Assembly: GCA_024235695.1 (NCBI GenBank)
Contig: JACKLX010000002.1
Span: 124,001 to 188,000 of the forward strand
Source: Accumulibacter sp.
GTDB lineage: Bacteria > Pseudomonadota > Gammaproteobacteria > Burkholderiales > Rhodocyclaceae
Direction: 5' to 3'
Length of the DNA stretch: 64,000 nt
A program made the translations under genes and the position numbers. How positions within the stretch are numbered: the stretch's first letter is position 1; the number at the start of each line of letters is the position of its first letter. The notes below the pieces were generated by a model that saw nothing but the letters and a program-made list of their open reading frames with translations, was not told the DNA's origin and ran no database searches. Positions 49,400-57,807 of the stretch are shown one piece after another.

Positions 49400-49794
49400 A
49401 CAAGCGTCGTCCCTATGTTCGTTCGATGGACGGGTGGTGGCGGAAGAACCCGTTCTTCGTCGAGTACATGATCCACGAGGGCACCGCCCTGTTCGTCGCG
49501 GCCTACGCCGGCATCCTGCTCAACGGGCTGCTGCACCTGTCGCGGGGCGAGGCGGCCTGGAATGCCTGGCTAGACGGGCTCAAGAACCCGTGGTATGTCG
49601 CCTTCCACATGCTGGCGCTGGTTGCCATCGGCTATCACACCTACACCTGGTTCAAGATCATGCCGCGGACGATGCCGCCGGTTATCGTTGGCGGCAAGCG
49701 GCTCGCAGACGGCGCGATCACCGGCGGCGGCCTGGCCGTTGCCGCCGCCGCCAGTCTTGCCCTGCTCGCCGCAGTCTGGGGGATGGCGCGATGA
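49396..49794 (+). CDS. frdC: Fumarate reductase membrane subunit C
   Basis: A 132-residue membrane anchor with three helices (about residues 26-48, 64-83 and 106-128). It starts [20 protein letters not shown], aligning with E. coli FrdC. Glu28 in MIHEGTAL corresponds to the FrdC glutamate known to be important for quinol oxidation. The GTG at 49396 has GGGAGGT upstream and overlaps the frdB stop. No heme ligands are expected in this type. Confidence 0.94.
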   Translation: MNKRRPYVRSMDGWWRKNPFFVEYMIHEGTALFVAAYAGILLNGLLHLSRGEAAWNAWLDGLKNPWYVAFHMLALVAIGYHTYTWFKIMPRTMPPVIVGGKRLADGAITGGGLAVAAAASLALLAAVWGMAR

Positions 49795-50159
49795 AAGCGA
49801 TACGGAAACGTTCCAACGCACCGATTTTCTGGGCGCTGTTCGGGGCCGGCGGCATGCTGTCGGCGCTGCTCGGCCCGATGCTGGTGTTCATTACCGGCAT
49901 TGCCGTGCCGCTTGGCCTCTTGCTGCCGGCGGACACCATGAGCTACGCGAACATGCTGGCCTTTTCCCAGAACCTGATCGGCAAGGGTTTCATCTTCGCC
50001 GTCATCGCGCTCTTTCTGTGGCATGCGGCACACCGCATCTTCCACAGCCTGCACGACATCGGCATTCACGCCGGTACGGCAGCCAAGCTGATCTGCTACG
50101 GCGGCGCGATGCTGGGAACGCTGATCGCCGCGTACGCCTTGCTGGCGATCGGTTTCTAG
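49791..50159 (+). CDS. frdD: Fumarate reductase membrane subunit D
   Basis: A 122-residue second membrane anchor with three helices. KRSNAPIFWALFGAGGMLSALLGPM, LSLAFSQ-type NMLAFSQNLIGKGF, and LWHAAHRIFHSLHDIGIH align with E. coli FrdD. The start overlaps the frdC stop (ATGA). It completes a full frdABCD operon. Confidence 0.94.
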   Translation: MKAIRKRSNAPIFWALFGAGGMLSALLGPMLVFITGIAVPLGLLLPADTMSYANMLAFSQNLIGKGFIFAVIALFLWHAAHRIFHSLHDIGIHAGTAAKLICYGGAMLGTLIAAYALLAIGF

Positions 50160-50173
50160 GCGCGCCAGCCGGC

Positions 50174-50216
50174 AGGTCGGGTTGCCGAGCGCCAAGCTTG
50201 CAACCCGGCTTCTTTC
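50174..50216 (+). terminator. Terminator after frdABCD
   Basis: CGGGTTGC (50178-50185) pairs perfectly with GCAACCCG (50200-50207). The stem extends four more pairs with wobbles, and TTCTTTC follows. It lies 15 bp after frdD, before convergent ycgR. Confidence 0.6.
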
Positions 50217-50268
50217 GTGCCCCGGCTGTCGAGGCCGACCAGGTCGTCGCCAGCGCTCGCGCGGGCGC

Positions 50269-51072
50269 TCAGGCCATGCCGCTCAGGCGGGCCTTGCGTT
50301 CGCGTTCGATGCGCGTGATGTAGCGCTGTACCATGCTCATCCGTGCGCCGGGGAGATCGATGAATTCGCAGCCGACGCGAACGTAGCGCGCCCCCCCTCT
50401 GGTCGTCACATCGAACTTGTTGCGCACGCAGAGCCTGGCGACCAGCAACCCTTCTTCGGGAAGAGTCATCTTGCAGTCGCTGAGGACGGCGCCGCTCGGC
50501 AGCAGTGCCGCCAGGCTGGGGGTGGCCATCAGACCGACGCCGCCACCGCTGATGTCGAGCAGGGACGCTTCGGCGACCAGCGTGCTGCCATCGACGCGAC
50601 TGATCGCGGCGACGAATTTGACCGGCTTGGCGATTGGCGTCGACAGGCGAAAATACTCGCGACGCTGCAATCGCAGAACCTTGTCGGGCAAGGCCGCACG
50701 GAAAGCCGGACGGCCGGCGATCCGGGTTTCGGCAAGGCCACCGAGGGTGAATTGCACTTTCACCTTGTCGACCTCGGCCGACAATACCAACTGAGAGGCC
50801 TGCAGGGCCTGACCGTTGATCGCCTCGTCACGCCCCCAGTCGAGAAGCAGTTCGTCCGTCTCCGTCTGGATCTCGAGCAGCGAGGTCAGCAGGAAGGCCC
50901 TGCCGGAATCGATGTACGCGCTGACCAGCGCTCGCCGCTGGATCAGCGAGCGCAGCGCCGCGACGATCTCGGCCTTCGAGTGCAGCAGGTACTGACTGTA
51001 GGTCTCCGGCTGTTCGATTTCGAACTGCAGCGCTTGCGCGTCTGTTCTTCGCTGGCGGTTCGTTTCTTCCAT
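50269..51072 (-). CDS. ycgR: Flagellar brake protein YcgR (PilZ, c-di-GMP binding)
   Basis: A 267-residue protein with an N-terminal YcgR domain (residues about 20-125) and a C-terminal PilZ domain. The c-di-GMP motif R-x-x-x-R is in LQRREYFRLSTP, and D-x-S-x-x-G in LDISGGGVGL. On binding c-di-GMP, YcgR slows the flagellar motor. It sits at the end of the leftward flagellar cluster, which supports the assignment. Confidence 0.93.
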   Translation of the reverse strand: MEETNRQRRTDAQALQFEIEQPETYSQYLLHSKAEIVAALRSLIQRRALVSAYIDSGRAFLLTSLLEIQTETDELLLDWGRDEAINGQALQASQLVLSAEVDKVKVQFTLGGLAETRIAGRPAFRAALPDKVLRLQRREYFRLSTPIAKPVKFVAAISRVDGSTLVAEASLLDISGGGVGLMATPSLAALLPSGAVLSDCKMTLPEEGLLVARLCVRNKFDVTTRGGARYVRVGCEFIDLPGARMSMVQRYITRIERERKARLSGMA

Positions 51073-51145
51073 CTGTCTTCCTGGGGTCGCCTGGAGGCCG
51101 CAGTTTAAAGCAAAACGGGCGCACCGGTAACCGACGACGGCGACT

Positions 51146-51472
51146 TCAGGGCGGCTGATTCGTTTCGCTGGGGGGGATCAAAACGCCTGCGGTCATCGCC
51201 GTCTGGCCGTTCTCCAGCCGGTACAGCCAGGCCAGCAATTCGGCGATCGCCAGATAGAGCTGCGGCGGAATGTGCTGGTCGAGATCGACCTGCATCAGCA
51301 GCGAGACCAGTTCGGCCGATTCATGGACGTAGACGCCGTGTTCGTGCGCGCGCGCGATGATCTGCTCGGCCAGTACGCCTCGCCCCTTGGCGACCACCCG
51401 CGGTGCCGCGTCGGTCTGGCGATAGGCGAGGGCGACGGCGTTCTTCAGTGCGTCATCCGGAGCCCTGGGCAT
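51146..51472 (-). CDS. FhlB/EscU-like small protein (FlhB C-terminal domain homologue)
   Basis: A 108-residue protein that aligns with the cytoplasmic tail of the flagellar export switch FlhB: AVALAYRQTDAAPRVVAKGRGVLAEQIIARAHEHGV, HESAELVSLLMQVDLDQHIPPQLYLAIAELLAWLY. The autocleavage motif NPTH is absent, as usual for these stand-alone FhlB proteins. They may partly replace the FlhB tail in export specificity. It lies in the fliK neighbourhood, which fits a role in hook-length or substrate switching. Confidence 0.88.
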   Translation of the reverse strand: MPRAPDDALKNAVALAYRQTDAAPRVVAKGRGVLAEQIIARAHEHGVYVHESAELVSLLMQVDLDQHIPPQLYLAIAELLAWLYRLENGQTAMTAGVLIPPSETNQPP

Positions 51473-51505
51473 TTCCCCGACCTCCCTGCCTTGATGCCTT
51501 GTCGC

Positions 51506-53014
51506 TCATCGGCCAGCGATCGAATGATCGATCTCGAGATCCTGCGCGCGAACTTCAAACGCTGCCGGCGGCAAGTCGTCGCACCAGCGTTTCCACATCA
51601 CGCGCAACGCCCGTTCCAGGCCGGCTGCGATCAGCGCCGGCTGGCCGATGGCCGACCGCAGCAGGCGTTCGCGCAGGCCAGCCCGCAGCGCCGCCAGTGC
51701 CGTGATGTCGGTCGCGCAGGCGACACCTCTGGCAACAAAACCCGCCGCATCGTGGCTGATGAATGCATCCAGTCCGGTATGGCCCATGATCGACGCCCCC
51801 GGTCGTCCGGCAGCGGTATGACCGGCCAGCGTCAGCGTCGGAACGCCCATCCACAGCGCGTGCAGCGTGGTCGTTCCGCCAGTGTAGGGGAAGGTGTCGA
51901 GACAGATGTCGACCTGCCGATGCAGGCTCAGGTAGGTCGGCATGTCGGAGCGCGGATGGAAGCTCAGACGGTCTCGCTCGACGCCGTGACGAGCGAAGTC
52001 CTCGAGCAGTTGGTCCACTCGTCGATCGGGCCGCATCGCCCCGAGCAGCATCCGCGAGTTGGGCACTGCGGTCAGCAGTCGCGACCACAGGGCGATCACC
52101 GAAGGGCTGATCTTGGTTGGTCTGTTGAAGCTGCCGAAGGTGATATGTCCTTGGCGCAGGGCGGGCAGCGGGCTGACCGGCGGGGCGCCCGCGAACGGCA
52201 GGAAGGGCGCATTCGCCGGTAGCCGCACGATGCTTTCGACGAACTGGTCGTCGAGTTCGCCGGGCGGCAGATAGAAAGGGTCGGCCAGGAAATAGTCCAT
52301 CGCCTGCAGGCCGGTGGTGCCGGGATAGCCCATCCAGCTGACCTGCAGCGGTGCCGGTTTGCGCGCGAAAGTCAGCAGGCGATGATGGGCGGTATGGCCG
52401 CTCAGGTCGATGAGAACATCGATCGAATCGCTACGGATGCGGTCGGCCAGCGCCGCGTCCGATATCCCGGCAACCGAATGCCAGTGCCTCAGGTGCTGCC
52501 GCAGACGCTGTGTCACCTCGTCTTCGATGCGCTGGGCAGCATAGGCGTGCAGCGACAATCGTCGTTCGCCGGCGAGTTGGGCCAGCACCGGCTCGATGAA
52601 GTTCGCCACCGCGTGGTTACGCAGGTCGCTCGAAACGAAACCGACCTGCAAGCATCGCTCTGGGTCTTTCCGGTTGCTGTGCGCTGGCCAGTGAACGCGC
52701 AAGGGTGCTTCAAACTGTTCGCCGAACCGACGGTGTTCGGCAAGCAGCGTATCTGCGTCGATTTTTTCGCTGTGGCTCAGGCAGAAAAGCAGATTGCTGT
52801 GCGCCAGCGGGTCGATTCGGGTTGACCGCCAGCGCCTGCCGGCAGGCCGCTGGGGACTCGCGGTGTCGGCCCAGTTCGGTGAGCGTGACGCCGAGATTGA
52901 GCAGCGCATTGGCGAGGTCCGGCTTGATTTCCAGCGCGCGACGATAGCTGTCTTCGGCTTCGCTGAGGCGTTCCTGGTCGCGCAGGATGTTGCCCAGATT
53001 GTAGTGCGCTTCAT
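51506..53014 (-). CDS. GT41 catalytic fragment of the interrupted glycosyltransferase
   Basis: This is the longest intact piece of the interrupted gene. Real coding homology begins at about 52810 (DPLAHSNLLFCLSHSEKID); the 65 residues from ATG 53014 are TPR codons read out of frame. The GT41 domain has VGFVSSDLRNHAVANFIEPVL with the catalytic-type His, IDVLIDLSGHTAHHR, QVSWMGYPGTTG, FGSFNRPTKISP, and the UDP-sugar site DICLDTFPYTGGTTTLHALWMGVPT with TLAGHTAAGRPGASI. All core motifs appear intact, so the domain could be active if the frame is whole in the cell. Confidence 0.75.
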   Translation of the reverse strand: MKRTTIWATSCATRNASAKPKTAIVARWKSSRTSPMRCSISASRSPNWADTASPQRPAGRRWRSTRIDPLAHSNLLFCLSHSEKIDADTLLAEHRRFGEQFEAPLRVHWPAHSNRKDPERCLQVGFVSSDLRNHAVANFIEPVLAQLAGERRLSLHAYAAQRIEDEVTQRLRQHLRHWHSVAGISDAALADRIRSDSIDVLIDLSGHTAHHRLLTFARKPAPLQVSWMGYPGTTGLQAMDYFLADPFYLPPGELDDQFVESIVRLPANAPFLPFAGAPPVSPLPALRQGHITFGSFNRPTKISPSVIALWSRLLTAVPNSRMLLGAMRPDRRVDQLLEDFARHGVERDRLSFHPRSDMPTYLSLHRQVDICLDTFPYTGGTTTLHALWMGVPTLTLAGHTAAGRPGASIMGHTGLDAFISHDAAGFVARGVACATDITALAALRAGLRERLLRSAIGQPALIAAGLERALRVMWKRWCDDLPPAAFEVRAQDLEIDHSIAGR

Positions 53015-53651
53015 GCGAAGGAGGGTCGGAGTTGCAGGGCCCGCCGGAGACTGTCTTCGGCTTCAGTCAGTCGTCCCTGTTCCCTGAGCGCCACGCCAAG
53101 CACGACCAGTGCTTCTGGGAAGTCCGGTCGGTGTTGCAGGGCCAGGCGCCAGGCCGCTTCGGCCTCGGCGACTTGCCCACGGTCGCTTAGCAGACGTTGC
53201 CGAGGTTGAAATGCGCTTCCGCGAGGTCCGGCCGAAGCATGCAAGCGCGCTGTCCAGGGCGCTCGCCGCTTCCTCAGGTCTGCCCAGTGCCCCTGAGCGT
53301 ATCACCGAGGTTGTTGTGTGCCTCGGCATAATCGGCTTTGCAGCGCAACGCTTGCCGATAGCTGCTTTCGGCTTGATCGAGATGCCCTTGCGCCTTGAGG
53401 GTTCTTGCCCAGGCTGTTGTGCGCTTCGGCCAGCTCGGGGTTGAGGGTCAGTGCCTGCCGGCAGGCGGTTTCCGCTTCGGCCAGCTGGCCCAGGTCCATC
53501 AGAGTGTTGCCCAGGTTGCAGTGCGCCTCGGCGAAGGTCGGCTTCAGCGCCAGCGCGCGTCGATAACTCGTTTCTGCCTCGCGGTGACGTCCCTGCGCGC
53601 CGAGGACGTTACCGAGGTTGTAATGCGCTTCGGCGAAGTCGCTGTGGATCT

Positions 53652-54476
53652 TCAGCGCTTGCCGATGACACCGCCTCGGATTCGACGAGGTGGCCGTTTG
53701 GCCAGTACCAGGCCGAGATTGTTGTGGACTTGCTCATCGCCCGGCAGCAGGTCGGCCGCCCGTCGCATCGCGGCAAGGGCTTCGCCATCGCGTCCCTGCG
53801 ACTGCAGCATCGCGCCAAGCGCTTTCCAGCCAAGACCATGTTCCGGGAAACGTCCGGTCAGCGCCCGCGCGATCGTCTCACCTTCGCCGAAGCGGCCAGC
53901 GTTGAACAGTGTCACCAGGCGCTCTTCGTCCTGCACGCCTGGTTCGTCGCCCGTTTCGACTAGTGCTTCGCCTTCCTTGCCAGACGGCCTGACCGGGGAA
54001 ACCTGCCGACCCTCGGTCAACTCGACCGGAGTGGCTTCTCGCCGACCGTTGGCGAGACGCAACAGCAGGGCATCGACCGCGTCGCCGCGCAGCCCATGCT
54101 GTTGCCCGAGTGCCAGCAGCTGGCGGGCGGTGTCGTCCTGACCGGTCAGGAGCAAGGCGTCGATATAGCTCAGCCAGTATTGCGCCTCCTCAGGCCGTGC
54201 TTCCAGCGCAGCGTTGAGGTACTTCAGGCCTTCTGTCGGCTGCTGCCCTTGCATCGCCAGCAAGCCCAGCTTGTGGTTGGCTTGCGGGTGGCCCGGTTGC
54301 GCCCCGAGGATCGCCCGATAGAGCTGTCCGGCTTCGCTCAACTGCCCGGCTTGTTGGCAGGCGACGGCCTTGCCGAGGGCCTGGGCAAGGAGCTCGTCAA
54401 GACCGGTCGCCGACAAACCGTCCCGGCTGGCGCCCGATGCCTTGGGCGGCTCGGGGTCACTCGCCAGCCGGGACAT
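53652..54476 (-). CDS. N-terminal TPR fragment of the interrupted glycosyltransferase
   Basis: A 274-residue piece with TPR units (LYRAILGAQPGHPQANHKLG, AALEARPEEAQYWLSYIDALL, IARALTGRFPEHGLGWKALGAML, AADLLPGDEQVHNNLGLVLA). After LVLA the frame is lost and ends in a 13-residue non-homologous tail. The next frame continues NGHLVESEAV. The ATG at 54476 overlaps fliK by 20 bp, consistent with the flagellar operon. Confidence 0.7.
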   Translation of the reverse strand: MSRLASDPEPPKASGASRDGLSATGLDELLAQALGKAVACQQAGQLSEAGQLYRAILGAQPGHPQANHKLGLLAMQGQQPTEGLKYLNAALEARPEEAQYWLSYIDALLLTGQDDTARQLLALGQQHGLRGDAVDALLLRLANGRREATPVELTEGRQVSPVRPSGKEGEALVETGDEPGVQDEERLVTLFNAGRFGEGETIARALTGRFPEHGLGWKALGAMLQSQGRDGEALAAMRRAADLLPGDEQVHNNLGLVLAKRPPRRIRGGVIGKR

Positions 54477-55617
54477 GCACTTCGTTCTCCGGTGGCGCGG
54501 CGATGCCGAGAGCGGCGAGATCCAGTCCGGCGGTAGTGAACTGGCTGCGCAGTGTGGCCGCCTCGTCGCGCAGCAGGGCGCGCGTCTTGGCGTCGCCGGC
54601 GATCAGCGTCAGCATCAGCTGCTCACCCTGGATGTGCAATCTGGCGTCGACCTCGCCGAGTCGGGGCAGGGTCAGGCGTAAGCGCGTCTGCCACCGCTCG
54701 CCGCTATCGCCGCCGCCGCCCTGCTGGTCGGCGGTCTCGCTGTCGATTTGCCAATGGATTTGCTGGCCGGGCCAGACCTGTCCCTGCCAGGAGAAAGTCT
54801 GCGTCGCGAAGGCTTCGAGCTGCTGCTGCACGATCGCCTGGGCTTGCGGGGCGACCGGCTGGAGAGCTGGCGCGCCGGCGCCAGGAACCGCCGGTGCTGT
54901 GTGTGGCGATGGCGTGGCTGCTGCGGCCTTGCTTGCGAGCCCGCTTGCCGGCTCAGCGCCATCCGCCGCTACGCTGGCCACCTTGCCCGTCGCACCGTTG
55001 CCGGATGATCCTGGTTGCGCGGGTGTTGCGGACGCCAGCTTTCCCTGTGGCTCCTGCAGCAATTGCGCCTTGCTGTAGCGGCCCTCGACCCATTCCGCCT
55101 GATGCGCTTCGTAAAACATGCCGCTCTGAACGATCGCCTGCCTGAGCAGGGGGAGCAAGTCGTTGCCGCTGCGCGGCGGACTGCTGGCGAGCGGATGATT
55201 GCCGTTGAGTGGCAGCGCTGTCTGGCCGGCCTTGCCGTCACGAACCCCGCCAAGGAGATTGCTGATCAACTGGCCGGTGCGGCTCAAGCTGGTGGCGGCC
55301 GACTCGCCGCCCGCCCGGCTGGTCTCGGACGCCGCGCGGGCAACGACCGCCAGGGTCAGCTTGCCGTCGCTCTGGGCGACTTCCAGTTCGATGGCGTCGC
55401 CGCTCTTGGCGGCGAACGGCAGCGCCAGCGTGACGCTGCGCTGGTTGATCAGCGCGCGATAGCTGCCATTGGGCATCAGCGACTGGATTTCGGCGAGCAG
55501 GCGCTGGCCGGCGACCAGACCGACCAGTTTGTCGGTAATCTCCGGCGCCGGCAGGGCCGGCCGCAAGGCCAGGTCGGCAGCCGGTTGCAGGCGGTTGGCG
55601 AGGTCGGGGCCGAGCAT
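54457..55617 (-). CDS. fliK: Flagellar hook-length control protein FliK-like
   Basis: A 386-residue protein with a variable, Ala/Pro/Gln-rich N-terminal and middle part and a C-terminal FliK domain: VWPGQQIHWQIDSE, WQTRLRLTLPRLGEVDARLHIQGEQLMLTLIAGD, and RDEAATLRSQFTTAGLDLAALGI. FliK measures hook length and switches export through FlhB. Its presence after fliT, and the FhlB-like gene nearby, fit. It lies four bases after fliT. Confidence 0.85.
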   Translation of the reverse strand: MLGPDLANRLQPAADLALRPALPAPEITDKLVGLVAGQRLLAEIQSLMPNGSYRALINQRSVTLALPFAAKSGDAIELEVAQSDGKLTLAVVARAASETSRAGGESAATSLSRTGQLISNLLGGVRDGKAGQTALPLNGNHPLASSPPRSGNDLLPLLRQAIVQSGMFYEAHQAEWVEGRYSKAQLLQEPQGKLASATPAQPGSSGNGATGKVASVAADGAEPASGLASKAAAATPSPHTAPAVPGAGAPALQPVAPQAQAIVQQQLEAFATQTFSWQGQVWPGQQIHWQIDSETADQQGGGGDSGERWQTRLRLTLPRLGEVDARLHIQGEQLMLTLIAGDAKTRALLRDEAATLRSQFTTAGLDLAALGIAAPPENEVHVPAGE

Positions 55618-55621
55618 TTTC

Positions 55622-55912
55622 TCAGGCGCCGCCTGGCGCGGCCCGCAGCATTACGCGCAGTTCATTCTGGCGGACCGCGAGCAGTGGCTGAATGCGCGCG
55701 TCGCAGCGCAGGCAGGCCTCGATCAGCACGCGTGCACGCTCCTGGGCGGCGACCGGCAGGCCGACGGTCAGCGGCTCTGGCAGGCTGTCGGTCAGCGACC
55801 GCCGCGCGAGTTCGTGTTGGGCCAGCGCCTGCCAATCCTGCGCCGTTGCGGCGCCGAGCATTGCCTCGGAAAGCTCGGCCAGGCGTTCGAGGGTGCGCAA
55901 CGCGGCGGTCAT
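55622..55912 (-). CDS. fliT: Flagellar export chaperone FliT-like
   Basis: A 96-residue all-helical protein (LERLAELSEAMLGAATAQDWQALAQHELARR; ERARVLIEACLRCDARIQPLL). Sequence conservation in FliT is low, so the call rests on size, the helical D-W-x-x-L-x-x-x-E pattern and position after fliS, overlapping it by ATGA. FliT is the chaperone of FliD. Confidence 0.82.
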   Translation of the reverse strand: MTAALRTLERLAELSEAMLGAATAQDWQALAQHELARRSLTDSLPEPLTVGLPVAAQERARVLIEACLRCDARIQPLLAVRQNELRVMLRAAPGGA

Positions 55913-56322
55913 GCCACCGCTTGCTGCACCGCGTTCGGTGAAATCTCCCGCCAGGCGCCGTGAATTTCCTCGAGCAGGGTCGCGACTTCTTCGAGTGCGC
56001 GCAGATCGCCATCGAGGTTTGCCCTGAGCAGGCGCAAGACCAGGTAGTCGTAGAGCGCGTCGAGCCGTTGCGCGATTTCGCCGCCCTGTTCGAGATCGAG
56101 GCTGACCTTCAGACCATTGCCGATGATGTCGATCGCTTTCGAGATGGCTTCTCCGCGGGCGGCGATCTGCTGCTGCTGCATGGCGACGCGGGCGTTGCCG
56201 ATCGCCGCCTGGGCGCCTGCGAAGAGCAGCAGGATCAGCCGGTGCGGGTCGGCGACCTCGATCGCCGCGTCGACGCCCACCTTCTGGTAGGCCGAAATCG
56301 CATTTCTTGCATTGCCGAACAT
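55909..56322 (-). CDS. fliS: Flagellin-specific chaperone FliS
   Basis: A 137-residue helical chaperone with NAISAYQKVGVDAAIEVADPHRLILLLFAGAQAAI, the SKAIDIIGNGLKVSLDLEQGGEIAQRLDALYDYL core and DLRALEEVATLLEEIHGAW, typical of FliS. It binds the flagellin C-terminus to prevent polymerisation before export. It is directly adjacent to the fliD stop. Confidence 0.95.
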   Translation of the reverse strand: MFGNARNAISAYQKVGVDAAIEVADPHRLILLLFAGAQAAIGNARVAMQQQQIAARGEAISKAIDIIGNGLKVSLDLEQGGEIAQRLDALYDYLVLRLLRANLDGDLRALEEVATLLEEIHGAWREISPNAVQQAVA

Positions 56323-57753
56323 TTAGGACCCCTGGTTGAAATTGGGCAGGCTGGCGAGCTGCTGTTGGAGAAAAGTGCTGGTCTTGGTCATTCCCGAGAT
56401 CAGCAGGTCGAGCGAAGTGAACTGCTTGCGGTAGCGCGCCTCGATCTGCGTCAGGCGTGCCGAGATCGTTTCGGACTGTTTGCCGAGGCCCTTGATCGAC
56501 GTGCTGAGTCCTTCGCTGCGGGCGGCGATCAGCCCGCCGGCTCCGACCAGGCCGTCGGCGGCGGCTTTGAAAGCGCTGCCGTAGGCGGCGACGAGCTCGG
56601 CGACAGCGCCCAGGTCGTCGGCGATGGCGCTGCTCATCCTGGCTGCGTCAACGCTCAGCTTGCCGCTTTTCTGCATCGTCACGCCGATCTCGGAAAGATG
56701 TTGCAGGGTCGCCCCGGCGAGTGGCGAGGGCGGGTTGCCGAGCACCGTACGGAAGGCATTCTGGGCCGTGCGCAAGGTGGTTTCGCCGTTCAGCGCGCCC
56801 GCTTTCTTGCTCGCCGCATCGTAACTGCCGAGGCTGCCGGCGGTCGTCTGGAAATCGTTGAACGCCTTGACCAGCGCGTTGACTCCCGCGCTCAGGCTGG
56901 CGTTGTCCTTGCTGATCGTCAGTGTCGTGCTGATCGCCGTTGCCGGCGCTTCCGGGCCTTTGAGCAGATTGATCGTTAGGCCGTCGACCGCCGTCGTGAT
57001 GGTGTTGCTGAGGCCCGCGACGGCAATGCCGTTCAGCTTGAAGCTGGAACCCTGCGCCGCCTGTGTCTGCACCAGGGGATCGGTCAGCGGCTGCGGTGTC
57101 GCGTCGGGGTCGTAGGTCAGGCCGGCGACTCCGGAAAGCTTGATGAACTGGTTGCTGCCAGCGGTGCCGCTGGTCAGGATCAGCTGCTTGCCGGCCGTGC
57201 CGTTGATCACCAGCGCCGAGACCCCGGCGCCGGCGCCGTTGATCGCGTCGCGGATCTGCTCCGGCGTCGCGCCGTCGGCGATGGTGATGTCGGTGGTGGT
57301 GTGCGGGCTGGTGCCACCAGGCGAGTCGAGCGAAAGCGTCAGCGTGCCACCCACTGGCAGGGTGTCGCCGACGCCCGAGAAGGGCGTCGCCGTCCCGGTG
57401 GCGGTGACGACGCTGTGCGGCTTCGCGAGCTGGTTCACTTCCAGCTGATAGGTGCCGGCTACTGCCGTCGATGAGGTGCTGACCGAAGCGATGGTCGGGT
57501 CGCCGGCTGCCGCCTTCGCTACCGAAAATCTCTCGCTTGGTGTCGTGCCGCTTGCCGGCACCAGGCTGGCGGCAGCGCTTTGCAGTGCCGAGATCACGCC
57601 CTGCAGCGAACCGAGCGCCGAGATCTTGGCCTGAAAGCCGGCTTCCTTCTGGGCCAGCACGGTCAGCGGACGTTGTTCCAGCGACATCAGCTGGCTGACG
57701 ATGCTGTTGACGTCCAGGTTCGAGCCCAGACCCGGTGAGGAAAGCGCCATCAT
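56323..57753 (-). CDS. fliD: Flagellar filament cap protein FliD
   Basis: A 476-residue cap protein (HAP2). The N-terminal domain has GLGSNLDVNSIVSQLMSLEQRPL, and the C-terminal domain has KSGKLSVDAARMSSAIADD and KTSTFLQQQLASLPNF. The middle part holds flagellin-hook IN-type segments (TDITIADGATPEQIRDAINGAGAGVSALVI). A start at 57750 is equally possible. It follows flaG after 54 bp. Confidence 0.95.
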   Translation of the reverse strand: MMALSSPGLGSNLDVNSIVSQLMSLEQRPLTVLAQKEAGFQAKISALGSLQGVISALQSAAASLVPASGTTPSERFSVAKAAAGDPTIASVSTSSTAVAGTYQLEVNQLAKPHSVVTATGTATPFSGVGDTLPVGGTLTLSLDSPGGTSPHTTTDITIADGATPEQIRDAINGAGAGVSALVINGTAGKQLILTSGTAGSNQFIKLSGVAGLTYDPDATPQPLTDPLVQTQAAQGSSFKLNGIAVAGLSNTITTAVDGLTINLLKGPEAPATAISTTLTISKDNASLSAGVNALVKAFNDFQTTAGSLGSYDAASKKAGALNGETTLRTAQNAFRTVLGNPPSPLAGATLQHLSEIGVTMQKSGKLSVDAARMSSAIADDLGAVAELVAAYGSAFKAAADGLVGAGGLIAARSEGLSTSIKGLGKQSETISARLTQIEARYRKQFTSLDLLISGMTKTSTFLQQQLASLPNFNQGS

Positions 57754-57807
57754 CGTCTCCTGCGCCGCTGGCCAAAGGTCATGCCGGCGACGCGTCTTGC
57801 GTTCTTG

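Larger units (their letters stand above)
51506..54476 (-). pseudogene. TPR-GT41 (SPINDLY/OGT-type) glycosyltransferase gene interrupted by clustered frameshifts
   Basis: Read across frames this encodes about 990 residues: an N-terminal TPR part (54476-53710), six to eight further 34-residue TPRs (53710-52815), and a GT41 catalytic domain (52815-51506). At least eight frame changes fall in the middle tract, roughly one per repeat, near 53703, 53680, 53408, 53290, 53240, 53200, 53020 and 52812. Several are single extra bases (for example CCC for CC in the GK-LKAQG codons). TPR consensus resumes after each. The flanking parts are intact. This is either real decay or residual sequence error in repeats. 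O-GlcNAc-type transfer to flagellin is inferred from position. Confidence 0.8.

Noticed and set aside
46864-50159. Possibility that the four-gene operon is succinate dehydrogenase
   Set aside because: The order A-B-C-D, the short FrdC/FrdD anchors and the FrdA and FrdB signatures match quinol:fumarate reductase; Sdh would be ordered C-D-A-B with heme-binding anchors.
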